Shown: positions 35,060 through 43,856, numbered from the stretch's first letter. The stretch is DNA of 64,000 nt from Halomonas sp. SpR1 (GCF_031010175.1 NZ_JAUAMB010000003.1:1-64000); one strand, 5' to 3'. Numbers and translations: made by a program. Notes: generated from the letters alone by a model not told the origin.

Positions 35060-35140
35060 CTTTTAACAATACCATCAAATACGCTTCCTGTAGTCTCCGG
35101 GCGCTCGTTCCTTGCGCCATTATATTGCAGCCGTTAAATT
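35060..35140 (+). repeat. attC-like site 3
   Basis: It begins near TTTTAACAATACCATCAAAT and ends CTTGCGCCATTATATTGCAG then CCGTTAAATT (35111-35140). The end closely matches 36796-36827. TTTAAC on the left and GTTAAAT on the right are complementary core-type boxes about 70 bases apart. The next start codon lies 21 bases after the GTT. Confidence 0.45.
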
Positions 35141-35153
35141 TCAAGGTGTAATT

Positions 35154-35486
35154 ATGGATGAAACAACATGGATGGTTACTGAAGAACCTCTAGGTGTACG
35201 TGTCAATTTTGATCTTAGATCTGAAGAAAATTGCTTTATTGAACTGTTTTTTACTAAAAAGGATATTGAGCAATTAATGCATATGGATACTTTTGGTAAG
35301 TATTTTCTAGAATTGGATGGGATAAGTGGGAATGTATCAAGAACTCGCGGTGATATTAATAGAAATACATTAGCTTTCACTTACCTTAATGGCGGAACCG
35401 GATACGGCTCTGTTCATTATAATCATGGAAAACTTAAAAATATCATGGCGTGTGCAATTGAAAAAATATGGAAGCTAGAAAAATAA
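35154..35486 (+). CDS. Hypothetical 110-residue protein
   Basis: A small acidic protein starting MDETTWMVTEEPLGVRVNFD, with AAGGTG eight bases before the ATG. The pattern of alternating hydrophobic residues suggests a beta-rich fold (GVRVNFDLRSEENCFIELFF). No signal peptide, membrane segment or recognised family. It stands between an attC-like site and the DUF4365 gene, 41 bases before the latter, and may share a cassette with it. Confidence 0.55.
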   Translation: MDETTWMVTEEPLGVRVNFDLRSEENCFIELFFTKKDIEQLMHMDTFGKYFLELDGISGNVSRTRGDINRNTLAFTYLNGGTGYGSVHYNHGKLKNIMACAIEKIWKLEK

Positions 35487-35527
35487 ATTTAACGATGCGT
35501 CATACAGCTCCTATATAAAGGTAAGAC

Positions 35528-36733
35528 ATGAGCGTGAAAGATGAAATAACTGAAAGAGTTGGAGTCCATAAATTTGCTCTTACAATTTTACAGGATTTCA
35601 ATTGGCTTGAAAGAGAGCAACCCATATCTGATCATGGGATTGATTTTCAAATTGAAATTGTCGATGATGGTCATCCAACTGGTATGTTATATGCCGTACA
35701 ACTCAAATCAGGTAGAAGTTACTTCAACAAATCAACAAAAGATGCAATAGTATTCAGAGGGCAAAAAAAGCATTTATCCTATTGGACAGATTATTCCTTG
35801 CCAGTCATTTTAGTTTTGTACAATCCCGAAGAGGATAATCTTTATTGGGCTTTTGTCAATAAAGCAAACACCTTAGAAACAGCTAATGCTTGGAAAATTG
35901 AAATTCCTAAGTCAAACATCTTGACAAGGGAGAGCAAACAAGAAATTGAAAAATATTATATTAACACAAATGACTTTACTCTTCTGAAAACTGAAGACAC
36001 ATCACATGCTTTAAGCAGAAGAATTAGTGTGAAATTACTTCTCAAGAAAAACATTTCAAACTATGTAATCAAAAACACGATTCCCCATTTCATCGAAAAA
36101 TTGAAAAACTCCGATTATTTTCGAAATGAAATTGTTTATGAAAGCCATAAAAATAAATTAGCCGATTCAATATGGGTCTACACATATAAAACCCTTGAAC
36201 AATTCCATCGCGGACTTCCTCACTGTATCGCCGTTTGGAATGATCCAGAATCAGAAAGTCCTACGAAGTTGTCAAATCATGATGAATGCATTGATAACAG
36301 CATTCAGATAAAATGGGGAAATGATATAATACCGGATGCGCTCACTGAAAACTGCGAGATGTCAAAGGGGCAGTATCTTAAAATAATTGACAAATTTCTA
36401 ATTGAAGCAAGAAATGAAATTCAAAGAATCGAAGAGTTATTTTTAAAACATAGAGAGATAAGCATTGAAGCCATGAAAGTTGAAATCATTAGGAATGATG
36501 AATATTTTAACAACCTTCTTCCGATAGATTATATAAATTCTTATCCGCCTAACGAGTGTAGCGATCTTGATCAAGAGATTCAAAATATCAGAGCATCAAT
36601 TGATAATATTTACATTGTCATAAAAGATAAAAAAAGAGACTGCAACAATATAACTAAATGTATAGGAATGTATTTAAAAATATGCAAAGAGAATCTTGAA
36701 GCTAGCAAATATGAAAGAAGGAAAGTTATATAA
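35528..36733 (+). CDS. DUF4365-type protein (putative PD-(D/E)XK nuclease)
   Basis: A 401-residue protein. The N-terminal ~130 residues match DUF4365: ERVGVHKFALTILQDFNWLE, then DHGIDFQIEIVD and MLYAVQLKSG. The Asp and the Q-x-K (QLKSG) are the expected nuclease active-site residues. YWTDYSLPVILVLYNPEEDN is also typical. The C-terminal 250 residues are Lys/Glu-rich, probably helical, and unrecognised. DUF4365 genes are frequent in defence islands and integron cassettes. AT-rich, with a ribosome site AAAGGTAAG; followed by an attC-like site. A defence role is possible but not shown. Confidence 0.68.
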   Translation: MSVKDEITERVGVHKFALTILQDFNWLEREQPISDHGIDFQIEIVDDGHPTGMLYAVQLKSGRSYFNKSTKDAIVFRGQKKHLSYWTDYSLPVILVLYNPEEDNLYWAFVNKANTLETANAWKIEIPKSNILTRESKQEIEKYYINTNDFTLLKTEDTSHALSRRISVKLLLKKNISNYVIKNTIPHFIEKLKNSDYFRNEIVYESHKNKLADSIWVYTYKTLEQFHRGLPHCIAVWNDPESESPTKLSNHDECIDNSIQIKWGNDIIPDALTENCEMSKGQYLKIIDKFLIEARNEIQRIEELFLKHREISIEAMKVEIIRNDEYFNNLLPIDYINSYPPNECSDLDQEIQNIRASIDNIYIVIKDKKRDCNNITKCIGMYLKICKENLEASKYERRKVI

Positions 36734-36827
36734 CAATGCAAATTAACATGGACTGCCAAAAGCCGTACCTTTCTGCATCTTTTAGCAGCCGGTTACTTGC
36801 GTCACTATATTAGAAGCGCGTTAAATT
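36731..36827 (+). repeat. attC-like site 4
   Basis: It begins TATAACAATGCAAATTAACA at the end of the DUF4365 gene and ends CTTGCGTCACTATATTAGAA then GCGCGTTAAATT (36796-36827), which is nearly the same as 35111-35140. TATAAC and GTTAAAT would be the paired outer boxes. About 97 bp, within the attC length range. The tRNA-Arg terminator begins a few bases further on. Confidence 0.5.
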
Positions 36828-36838
36828 CTATTTTAGAT

Positions 36839-36890
36839 CGATAACAGCCAAAAAAAAGCCCACGATTTCTCGTAGGCCCTTTTTACAATT
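36839..36890 (-). terminator. Terminator of tRNA-Arg
   Basis: Read on the minus strand, GCCTACGA and TCGTGGGC form a hairpin with one mismatch and a GAAA loop, followed by a run of eight T. The whole stretch is repeated in modified form at 827-887, after the partial tRNA copy. Confidence 0.75.
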
Positions 36891-36967
36891 TGGCGCGCCC
36901 GGCAGGATTTGAACCTGCGACCCTCGGCTTCGGAGGCCGATACTCTATCCAACTGAGCTACGGGCGC
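36891..36967 (-). tRNA. tRNA-Arg (anticodon CCG)
   Basis: The 77-base minus-strand sequence starts GCGCCCGTAGCTCAGTTGGA and ends TCCTGCCGGGCGCGCCA. The acceptor stem GCGCCCG/CGGGCGC is complete, the D loop is regular, the anticodon loop is CTCCGAA with anticodon CCG on a TCGGC/GCCGA stem, the T arm has GGTTCAAATCC, and CCA is encoded. Its 3' end faces the putative island. The 3' half is duplicated at 888-935. Confidence 0.96.
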
Positions 36968-37110
36968 TTGTGGGTGCGTATCGTAACCGTGCAGGCGCGC
37001 TGTGTCCAGCCGTATGGGGCTTGAGCCCTTTAGTCAATTGACCGTTTTCCCTGGTGTGGTGCATGCTTTGGGAGCACTTCTGCACCTTAGTCCATTGGGA
37101 ACACAATAAT

Positions 37111-38106
37111 ATGAAAACATTTGCACGTAGCACGCTGGCACTGGGCGTCTCACTGGCGCTGGTGAGCGCCGCGAACGCGGCTGATTTTGCGGATATGGAT
37201 CCCGTTACTCTGCGCCTGGCCCACGTGGTCAATGAGCAGGATGGCTTCCACATCGCCGCCACCAAGTTTGAAGAGCTGGTGGAAGAACGTACCGACGGCA
37301 AGGTGGATATCGAGATCTACCCTAATGCCACGCTAGGTGACGAACGCACGCTGCTGGAAGGCATGCAGATCGGCACTGTAGATATGGGCGTGATCACCAA
37401 CGGCCCGGTGGCCAACTTTGTCGAAGAGATGGCGGTATTTGAACTGCCGTTCCTGTTCCCCTCCCCGGAAGCCGCTTACGCAGTGCTCGATGGCCCGATT
37501 GGCCAGGAACTGCTCGATAAGCTATCCGAGGTGAACCTGAAAGGCATGGCTTACGCCGAGCGCGGTTTCCGCAACCTGACCAACAGCGAGCGGGCGGTGA
37601 ACTCGCCGGAAGACCTGGACGGCCTGCGTATCCGCGTGATGGAGAACCCGGTTTACACCGATACCTTCCGCGAGTTGGGCGCCAACGCGATCCCCATGGC
37701 GTGGACAGAAGCGCTCACCGCCATGCAGCAGGGCACCATCGACGGTCAGGAAAACCCGGTGAACGTGATCCACTCGTTCAACCTGGATGAAACCCAGAAC
37801 TACATGACCCTTTCCCGCCATACCTACGCCCCGGCGATTTTTGTGATGGGCATGCCCGCCTGGAACCAACTACCAGAAAACGCCCAGGAAGTATTGCTAG
37901 CGGCAGCCCAGGAAGCGGCCGAGCATGAGCGTCAGGTGAACGCCGAGATGGAGAGCGAACAGCTGCAAGCGCTGCGCGATGCGGGCATGGAGATCAACGA
38001 CACACCGGATATGGAAGCCTTCCAGGCGGCTGTTGCGCCGGTGTATGAGAAGTACGGCGAGCAGTTTGGTGATTACCTGCCGCGCATTCAGGAGGCGCTC
38101 AAGTAA
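37111..38106 (+). CDS. TRAP transporter substrate-binding protein (DctP), solitary paralogue
   Basis: A 331-residue DctP/YiaO-type binding protein with a clear signal peptide (MKTFARSTLALGVSLALVSA to ANAAD). Motifs: IYPNATLGDERTLLEGMQIG, DMGVITNGPVANF, the conserved Arg in RIRVMENPVY, and IPMAWTEALTAMQQGTIDGQ. It is about 70 percent identical by eye to the binding protein at 40795-41832, which sits with the membrane subunits; this copy has none of its own and is followed by a LysR gene. It may feed the same permease with another ligand, or act as sensor. The ATG at 37111 gives the natural leader. Confidence 0.87.
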   Translation: MKTFARSTLALGVSLALVSAANAADFADMDPVTLRLAHVVNEQDGFHIAATKFEELVEERTDGKVDIEIYPNATLGDERTLLEGMQIGTVDMGVITNGPVANFVEEMAVFELPFLFPSPEAAYAVLDGPIGQELLDKLSEVNLKGMAYAERGFRNLTNSERAVNSPEDLDGLRIRVMENPVYTDTFRELGANAIPMAWTEALTAMQQGTIDGQENPVNVIHSFNLDETQNYMTLSRHTYAPAIFVMGMPAWNQLPENAQEVLLAAAQEAAEHERQVNAEMESEQLQALRDAGMEINDTPDMEAFQAAVAPVYEKYGEQFGDYLPRIQEALK

Positions 38107-38132
38107 ATCGCCTGCTACAAGAGAATCGCCTG

Positions 38133-39098
38133 ATGGCTGACACCACCCATATGAAGCTGGCGAACAGACTCAATAAGATAAATCTCAATTTACTATTGGT
38201 CTTTCACACGCTTTATTGGAAACGGAGTTTGACGCTGACCGCAGAGGCGCTCTGCCTGACGCAACCGGCGGTCAGCCACTCGCTGAAAAAGCTGCGCCTG
38301 TTAATGGACGACCCGCTGTTCATCAAGACGCTGGACGGCATGCAGCCCACCCCGCTTGCCCGGCAGATGGATGCCGCGGTGGCCAAAGGGCTGTTCTATC
38401 TCGACCAGGCGGTTCACAGCAACAGCGAGTTTTCTCCCGCCACATCGAAGCGGGAGTTCCGTGTCAGCCTAGTGGACTATGTCAGCCAGCAGCTGCAACC
38501 CAAGCTTATCCAGCACTGTTTGGAACACGCCCCCGATGTGTGCTTCAACATGCTCTCCACGCGCATCGCCAGTGCGGAAGGCGCCCAGCACGTCCTGCAA
38601 GAGCACGATATTGACCTTGCAGTGGTGCAGCTCGAAACATTGCCGCTCACCTCGCACCACGAGTACTTGTTTGACGATGTGATTGGCTGTGTGGGCGATG
38701 CCACCTTCCATGGCGAGGGCAGCGCCATCACCCTTGAGGCGTTTTTAAACACCCCGCAGGTGGCTTTATCCCATCGCGAGGACAGCCCGCTGCTCATCAA
38801 TGAAAAACTGCGGGAGCTGGGGCTGGAGCGCAAAATCGTCGCCAAGACGCCCTACATCAACCCGCTGCAGGAAATATTGGTATCGACAACGCTGCTCTGC
38901 GTGGTCACAGAGAGCGCGGCCAGGGTCATTTGCCGCAACAATAGCCTGAAGTTCTACGCCCTGCCCCTGGACGTCCCAGCGTTCAAAGTCTGCCTGTGCT
39001 GGGATGAAAGGAAGGATCACGATTCGGGCATCCACTGGTTGCGGCAACTCACCAGGGAGCTGATAACACCAGCCCCCTCCGCCCTGGGCGACCGATAG
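38133..39098 (+). CDS. LysR-family transcriptional regulator
   Basis: A 321-residue LTTR. The N-terminal helix-turn-helix is around residues 18-75 (NLNLLLVFHTLYWKRSLTLT, then ALCLTQPAVSHSLKKLR). The effector domain follows (REFRVSLVDYVSQQLQPKLI, IDLAVVQLE). It begins 27 bases after the solitary dctP gene and lies opposite the FAD-dehydrogenase gene. The likely targets are the flanking TRAP genes and the dehydrogenase. Confidence 0.85.
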   Translation: MADTTHMKLANRLNKINLNLLLVFHTLYWKRSLTLTAEALCLTQPAVSHSLKKLRLLMDDPLFIKTLDGMQPTPLARQMDAAVAKGLFYLDQAVHSNSEFSPATSKREFRVSLVDYVSQQLQPKLIQHCLEHAPDVCFNMLSTRIASAEGAQHVLQEHDIDLAVVQLETLPLTSHHEYLFDDVIGCVGDATFHGEGSAITLEAFLNTPQVALSHREDSPLLINEKLRELGLERKIVAKTPYINPLQEILVSTTLLCVVTESAARVICRNNSLKFYALPLDVPAFKVCLCWDERKDHDSGIHWLRQLTRELITPAPSALGDR

Positions 39099-39112
39099 TC
39101 AAACCGCCAAAC

Positions 39113-40504
39113 TCACTCCACCGCCACGATTTTGCCGCGGTTCAACAGCAGCTTGGGATCCAAGGCGATTTTCATGCGCTTCATTAACGCGATCTCTTCG
39201 CTGGAGCGGGAAATACTCAGGTAGTCGCGCTTTTCGAGCCCGATGCCGTGTTCGGCAGAGATCGAGCCGCCGTACTCTTGTAGGGGGGAGTAAACCAACT
39301 GCTCGACCTGGCGGCGGCTTTGCGGGCTGTCGTCGCGCACCGTGATCATAATGTGCAGGTTGCCATCGCCGAGATGGCCGAACACGATCATTTTACCTGT
39401 TTGGGGAAACTGCGCCTTGAGGCTTTGCTCCAGGGTATCGACGTAGGCGTCCATATGCGGAATCGGCAGGCTGATATCATAGGAGAACATCGGCTTTAGC
39501 TCTTTCACCAGCACTTCGATATCTTCCCGAATCGCCCAAATGCTTTGGCGCTGGGCACCGGAATTGGCTAGCACAGCGTCGGTGACCAAGCCGTCTTCCA
39601 TGGCCTGTTGCAGTATCTCGGTGAAGTGCTCCGCATCCTGGATGTCATCCAGGCCCAGGGTTTCGATGATGGCGTAGAAAGGCGAGTCGTCGGCCATCGG
39701 GGGCGCGTGCTTGCCGCTCTCGGTGGTCACCAGCTTGTAGTGGCTATTCCACAGCGCCTCGAAGGCGCTAAGGCTGTTGGCGAGCTGTTGGGAAACCCTG
39801 CGCAACAGCTGGGTCAAGGCATCGAAGGAGGGCACCGCGACCAGAGCGGTTTGCTCGCTGGGCATATGCGGCTGCAGCCGCAGCACGGCGCGGGTGACGA
39901 TGCCCAGGGTGCCTTCGCTACCGATAAATAGCTGCTTGAGGTCGTAGCCCGCGTTGTTCTTGAGCATTTTGTTGAGCGAGCTGACCACGGTGCCGTCGCT
40001 GAGCACGGCTTCCAGCCCCAGCACTTGCTGGCGCATCATGCCGTAGCGGATGACCCGAATTCCCCCCGCGTTGGTGGCGATATTACCGCCGATGGTGCAC
40101 GAACCCCGGGCGCCGAGATCGAGGGGGAACTGCATATCGACCTCCGCCGCGGCTTCCTGTACCCGCTGGAGTGTCACCCCGGCCTGAACCTGAATCGTAG
40201 AGCCAACCAGGTCGACCTCTTCGATCTGGTTCATCAGCTCCAGAGAAACGACCAGCTCTTCAGGGCTGGCTTCACCGCCGTGCACGATGCCGGTCATGCC
40301 GCCATGGGTCACCACCAGTTGGTCGGCCTGGTAGCACAGGGCCATCACTTTGCTGAGCTGTTCGGTGTTGCGGGGCCTGACAATGGCCTTGGCACGACAG
40401 GGCGCCCCGGTAAACCAGTCGACGCTACGCTGGGAGACATCGTCACCGAGCAACACGTTTTCTGGGCCGACTACCGCCACTAGGTCGTTGAGCAACTTAT
40501 CCAT
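39113..40504 (-). CDS. FAD-linked D-2-hydroxy-acid dehydrogenase (GlcD/D-lactate type)
   Basis: A 463-residue flavoprotein. The PCMH-type FAD domain is seen in VRPRNTEQLSKVMALCYQ, VTHGGMTGIVHGG, LGARGSCTIGGNIATNAGG and LFIGSEGTLGIVTRAVLR. The C-terminal FAD-oxidase domain has GHLGDGNLHIMITV and SAEHGIGLEKRDYL, with the metal-binding His residues. The family oxidises D-lactate, glycolate or D-2-hydroxyglutarate. It is divergent from the dctPQM operon, 290 bp apart, so it probably oxidises the hydroxy acid that the TRAP system imports. Confidence 0.85.
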   Translation of the reverse strand: MDKLLNDLVAVVGPENVLLGDDVSQRSVDWFTGAPCRAKAIVRPRNTEQLSKVMALCYQADQLVVTHGGMTGIVHGGEASPEELVVSLELMNQIEEVDLVGSTIQVQAGVTLQRVQEAAAEVDMQFPLDLGARGSCTIGGNIATNAGGIRVIRYGMMRQQVLGLEAVLSDGTVVSSLNKMLKNNAGYDLKQLFIGSEGTLGIVTRAVLRLQPHMPSEQTALVAVPSFDALTQLLRRVSQQLANSLSAFEALWNSHYKLVTTESGKHAPPMADDSPFYAIIETLGLDDIQDAEHFTEILQQAMEDGLVTDAVLANSGAQRQSIWAIREDIEVLVKELKPMFSYDISLPIPHMDAYVDTLEQSLKAQFPQTGKMIVFGHLGDGNLHIMITVRDDSPQSRRQVEQLVYSPLQEYGGSISAEHGIGLEKRDYLSISRSSEEIALMKRMKIALDPKLLLNRGKIVAVE

Positions 40505-40794
40505 TGGTTATTCCTGTTTTAGCTGGCGTTGCCATGGTTATTGGTTAGTAAGAACATGGTTAGCAAGACTCACCACCGGCCAAGCCTTACCATCGCTTTC
40601 CAAGGCAGTTAATCAATCGTCAATGCTTGCAGGCTATCGCTAACCCTTAAATCACTCAAGCCCAAGATCTATAAAGATTTTTTGGATTATTATCGCGAAT
40701 AGTGGAATAAAAATAAGTAATTTGCCCTGTTAGTTCGATGTGGTATAGATGAAGCCCACCAAGATAATAAGAACAGCCACCACTAGGAGATAAT

Positions 40795-41832
40795 GTGAAA
40801 CATCGCGCCCGTTTTACCGCTCATGCCGCATCCTGTTATACAAGTAAATTCAAACAGTTAAACCTAACCTTGCTATGCGCTGGCCTGCTGGGTTTACCGC
40901 TAATGGCCCAGGCAGAGGAAATTACCCCTATTAACCTGCGCTTAGCGACCGTGGTAAATACAGAAGATACTTACCATATTGCCGCCGAGCGCTTTCAGCA
41001 GTTGGTCAGCGAACAGACCGACGGCTCGGTCTCGGTAGAGATATTTCCCAATGCTTCCTTAGGTGACGAGCGCACCCTTCTGGAAGGGATGCAGATCGGT
41101 ACCGTCGATATGGGCGTAATCACCAACGGGCCGGTGGCCAACTTTGTTGATGAGTTCTCGGTATTTGAGCTGCCGTTCCTGTTTCCAAGCGCTGAATCCG
41201 CTTACGCCGTGCTGGATGGCGAGATCGGCCAGGAAATACTGGCCAAGTTAGAGAATGTGAACCTTAAGGGGCTGGCCTTTGCTGAGCGCGGCTTTCGCAA
41301 TATCACCAATAGCCAAAAGGCGATCAATGCGCCCGAAGATCTCGAAGGCCTGACACTGCGGGTTATCGAGAACGAGGTCTACGTGGATACGTTCCGCGAG
41401 CTCGGCGCCAATGCCGTGCCCATGGCCTGGACAGAAGCGCTGACCGCGCTGCAACAGGGCACGATTGATGGCCAGGAGAACCCGGTTAACGCCATTCATG
41501 CCTTTAACCTGGCGGAAACCCAGGACTACCTCACCATGACGCGGCATATCTACGCGCCAGCGATTTTCATTATGAGCCTACCCGCCTGGAACGGCCTGCA
41601 AGAGGAGGTTCAGGAGATCGTGCTTAACGCCGCCAGCGAAGCCTCTGCCTATGCCAGGGAACAGAACGCCATTATGGAAGCCGAGCAGTTAGCCGAATTG
41701 GCCGAGGCGGGCATGGAAATCAATCAGTCGCCGGATATCGCCGCCTTCCAGGAAGCCGTTGCCCCGGTGTATGAAAAGTACGGTGATCAGTTCGGCGATT
41801 ACCTGCAACGCATCCAGGAGGAAGTGAAGTAA
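40795..41832 (+). CDS. TRAP transporter substrate-binding protein (DctP)
   Basis: A 345-residue binding protein. A long leader ends near residue 39 (LLGLPLMAQAEE). It shares with the 37111 paralogue the stretches GDERTLLEGMQIGTVDMG, ITNGPVANF and GTIDGQENPVN and the Arg in LTLRVIENEVY. It heads a complete P-Q-M operon with GGAG before the start. It probably binds a 2-hydroxy or related carboxylic acid, as judged from the adjacent FAD dehydrogenase. Confidence 0.88.
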   Translation: MKHRARFTAHAASCYTSKFKQLNLTLLCAGLLGLPLMAQAEEITPINLRLATVVNTEDTYHIAAERFQQLVSEQTDGSVSVEIFPNASLGDERTLLEGMQIGTVDMGVITNGPVANFVDEFSVFELPFLFPSAESAYAVLDGEIGQEILAKLENVNLKGLAFAERGFRNITNSQKAINAPEDLEGLTLRVIENEVYVDTFRELGANAVPMAWTEALTALQQGTIDGQENPVNAIHAFNLAETQDYLTMTRHIYAPAIFIMSLPAWNGLQEEVQEIVLNAASEASAYAREQNAIMEAEQLAELAEAGMEINQSPDIAAFQEAVAPVYEKYGDQFGDYLQRIQEEVK

Positions 41833-42357
41833 GTGCCCACTCACACGCATCCACTGGTAACCTTGCTACAGCGTACTGAACGTTTTCTGGACGCCATTCT
41901 ACAGCCCGTGGTGTTTGCGGGCATGGCGGCGCTGATCGGGGTGATTACCCTGCAGATTGTCTCGCGGGTGCTGTTCACCGCGGTGGGCTGGACGGAAGAA
42001 GTCGCCCGCTTTCTGCTGGTGTGGATCACCTTTTTAGCGGGCACCCTGGCGTTTCAGCGCGGGCGGCACATTGCCGTAACCTTTGTGGTCGACGCCCTGC
42101 CCGGCCGCCTGCGCCAAATAGCGCGGATTGCCGCCCTGCTGATTGTGCTGGCGTTTATGATCGCGCTGATTGTGATCGGCTACCGCTATATGCAGGTGCA
42201 GAGCTTTCAGAAATCCGCTTCGCTGCGGCTGTCGATGACCTACGTCTACGCGGTGATGCCGATCTGCGCGGCGATGATGGCCTGGTATGCGCTGGTCGAT
42301 ATCATTGAGCTGCTGATTAACGGCGAAACCTCCCAACCCCAGGAGGAGTCGCTATGA
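41833..42357 (+). CDS. TRAP transporter small permease (DctQ)
   Basis: A 174-residue four-segment membrane protein with GTG start directly after the dctP stop. WTEEVARFLLVWITFLAG and FQRGRHIAVTFVVDALPG are DctQ features. The stop overlaps the dctM start by four bases (ATGA). It pairs with the large permease of the same operon. Confidence 0.88.
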   Translation: MPTHTHPLVTLLQRTERFLDAILQPVVFAGMAALIGVITLQIVSRVLFTAVGWTEEVARFLLVWITFLAGTLAFQRGRHIAVTFVVDALPGRLRQIARIAALLIVLAFMIALIVIGYRYMQVQSFQKSASLRLSMTYVYAVMPICAAMMAWYALVDIIELLINGETSQPQEESL

Positions 42358-43616
42358 CGCTGCTGCTGTTTGGGCTGTTCTTCCTGTTTATGCTGCTGGG
42401 CGTGCCGATCGCCTTTGCGATTGGCGCCAGCACGCTCTACGCGCTATATCAGTCCGGCGTGCCGCTGATGGTGGTCACCCAGCAGATGTTCCAGGGCATT
42501 AACTCCTTTGCCTTGGTGGCGATCCCGATGTTTATCCTCGCCGGGGATTTAATGGCCCAGGGCAAGGTAAGCGAAAAGCTGGTCAGCTTTGCCGATTCTC
42601 TGGTCGGCTTTATGCGCGGCGGGCTTTCGGTGGTCTCGGTGATGGCAGGCATGTTCTTTGCGGCGATTTCCGGCTCAGGCGCGGCAACGACCGCGGCGGT
42701 GGGGTCAAGCCTGGTACCGGAGCTGAAGCGCAAAGGCTACGACCCGGCCTCGGCAGCCAGTTTAATTGCCGCCAGCGGCACCATTGGGGTAGTGATCCCG
42801 CCCTCGGTGCCGATGATCATCTACGCAGTCATCGCCCAGCAATCGGTCTCCAAGCTGTTTCTCAATGGCTTTTTGCCGGGGCTGGCGATGGGATTGGGGT
42901 TAATGGCCATCGCCATTGCTCAAGCCTATAAGCGTCAGTATCCCAAAGGTACGCCGCTGTCGCTTGCGACCATCTGGACGACCTTTAAAGACGCCAGCTG
43001 GGGCTTGATGACGCCGGTGATTATCCTCGGCGGTATTTTTTCAGGCATCTTCACGCCTTCAGAGGCGGCGGTGGTGGCGGTGAACTACGCCATGCTGGTG
43101 TCGCTGTTTGTCTATCGTGACCTGAACCTGCCCCAGATTTACAAGCTACTGATCCGTTCGGCGATGACCACCGCGGTGATTATGCTGGTGATTGCCATGT
43201 CGGCGGTACTGAGCTGGACGCTATCGAGTTGGCAGGTGCCGGGGGCGATTGCCCAGGCGGTGCTGTCGCTCTCCACCAACCCTTACGTGATTATGCTGCT
43301 GATCGTAGGGATTATTCTGCTCACCGGGGTGTTTATCGAAACCGCCAGTGCGCTGATTATTCTTACCCCGGTGCTGCTGCCGCTGGTGCTGCAGCTGGGA
43401 ATTGACCCGATTCATTTTGGTTTGATTATCGTGGTGGGGCTTTCGATTGGCATGATAACGCCGCCGGTGGCGATTAACCTCTACGTGGCGTCTTCTATTA
43501 CGCAACTGCCGCTGGAGCGAATTACCCGGGCGATCATCCCTTACCTGCTTGGGCTGATCGGGGTGCTGCTATTGGTGGTTTATGTGCCGATTTGGATGGG
43601 CTGGTCGGGGGGTTAA
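42354..43616 (+). CDS. TRAP transporter large permease (DctM)
   Basis: A 420-residue polytopic protein with ALVAIPMFILAGDLMAQG, SVMAGMFFAAISGSGAATTA, TIGVVIPPSVPMIIYAV and GMITPPVAINLYVASS, the standard DctM signatures. It is the sodium-driven translocator for the P and Q subunits encoded just before. It ends the operon; no obvious terminator follows. Confidence 0.9.
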   Translation: MTLLLFGLFFLFMLLGVPIAFAIGASTLYALYQSGVPLMVVTQQMFQGINSFALVAIPMFILAGDLMAQGKVSEKLVSFADSLVGFMRGGLSVVSVMAGMFFAAISGSGAATTAAVGSSLVPELKRKGYDPASAASLIAASGTIGVVIPPSVPMIIYAVIAQQSVSKLFLNGFLPGLAMGLGLMAIAIAQAYKRQYPKGTPLSLATIWTTFKDASWGLMTPVIILGGIFSGIFTPSEAAVVAVNYAMLVSLFVYRDLNLPQIYKLLIRSAMTTAVIMLVIAMSAVLSWTLSSWQVPGAIAQAVLSLSTNPYVIMLLIVGIILLTGVFIETASALIILTPVLLPLVLQLGIDPIHFGLIIVVGLSIGMITPPVAINLYVASSITQLPLERITRAIIPYLLGLIGVLLLVVYVPIWMGWSGG

Positions 43617-43672
43617 ACCAACGCCCCCCCACGTAGGCTTTCCGGATTGTCGTAACCGCTACCGAGCACGCG

Positions 43673-43800
43673 TTAGGCGAGAAGCTCACGGTATCCAGTC
43701 AGTGTGAAAGCACTGGGATTTATTAAGCGCCCTTCGGCCTCCACCCGGCCGTCGTCGTGGAACAGCACGCGGCCAGGTTGAGCCACCGTTGTTCCTCGGT
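43673..43800 (-). pseudogene. Possible gene remnant between TRAP and MFS genes
   Basis: A minus-strand frame reads VAQPGRVLFHDDGRVEAEGR, then LINPSAFTLTGYRELLA and a stop at 43673. It has the look of a real protein C-terminus, but no start or upstream domain is visible and I do not recognise the family. It may be a leftover of a lost gene. Confidence 0.3.
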
Positions 43801-43856
43801 GGCTATGTGGGATGCATTTTTAACTATCGTGCGTTTTCCGACACTACATGCAGCAC

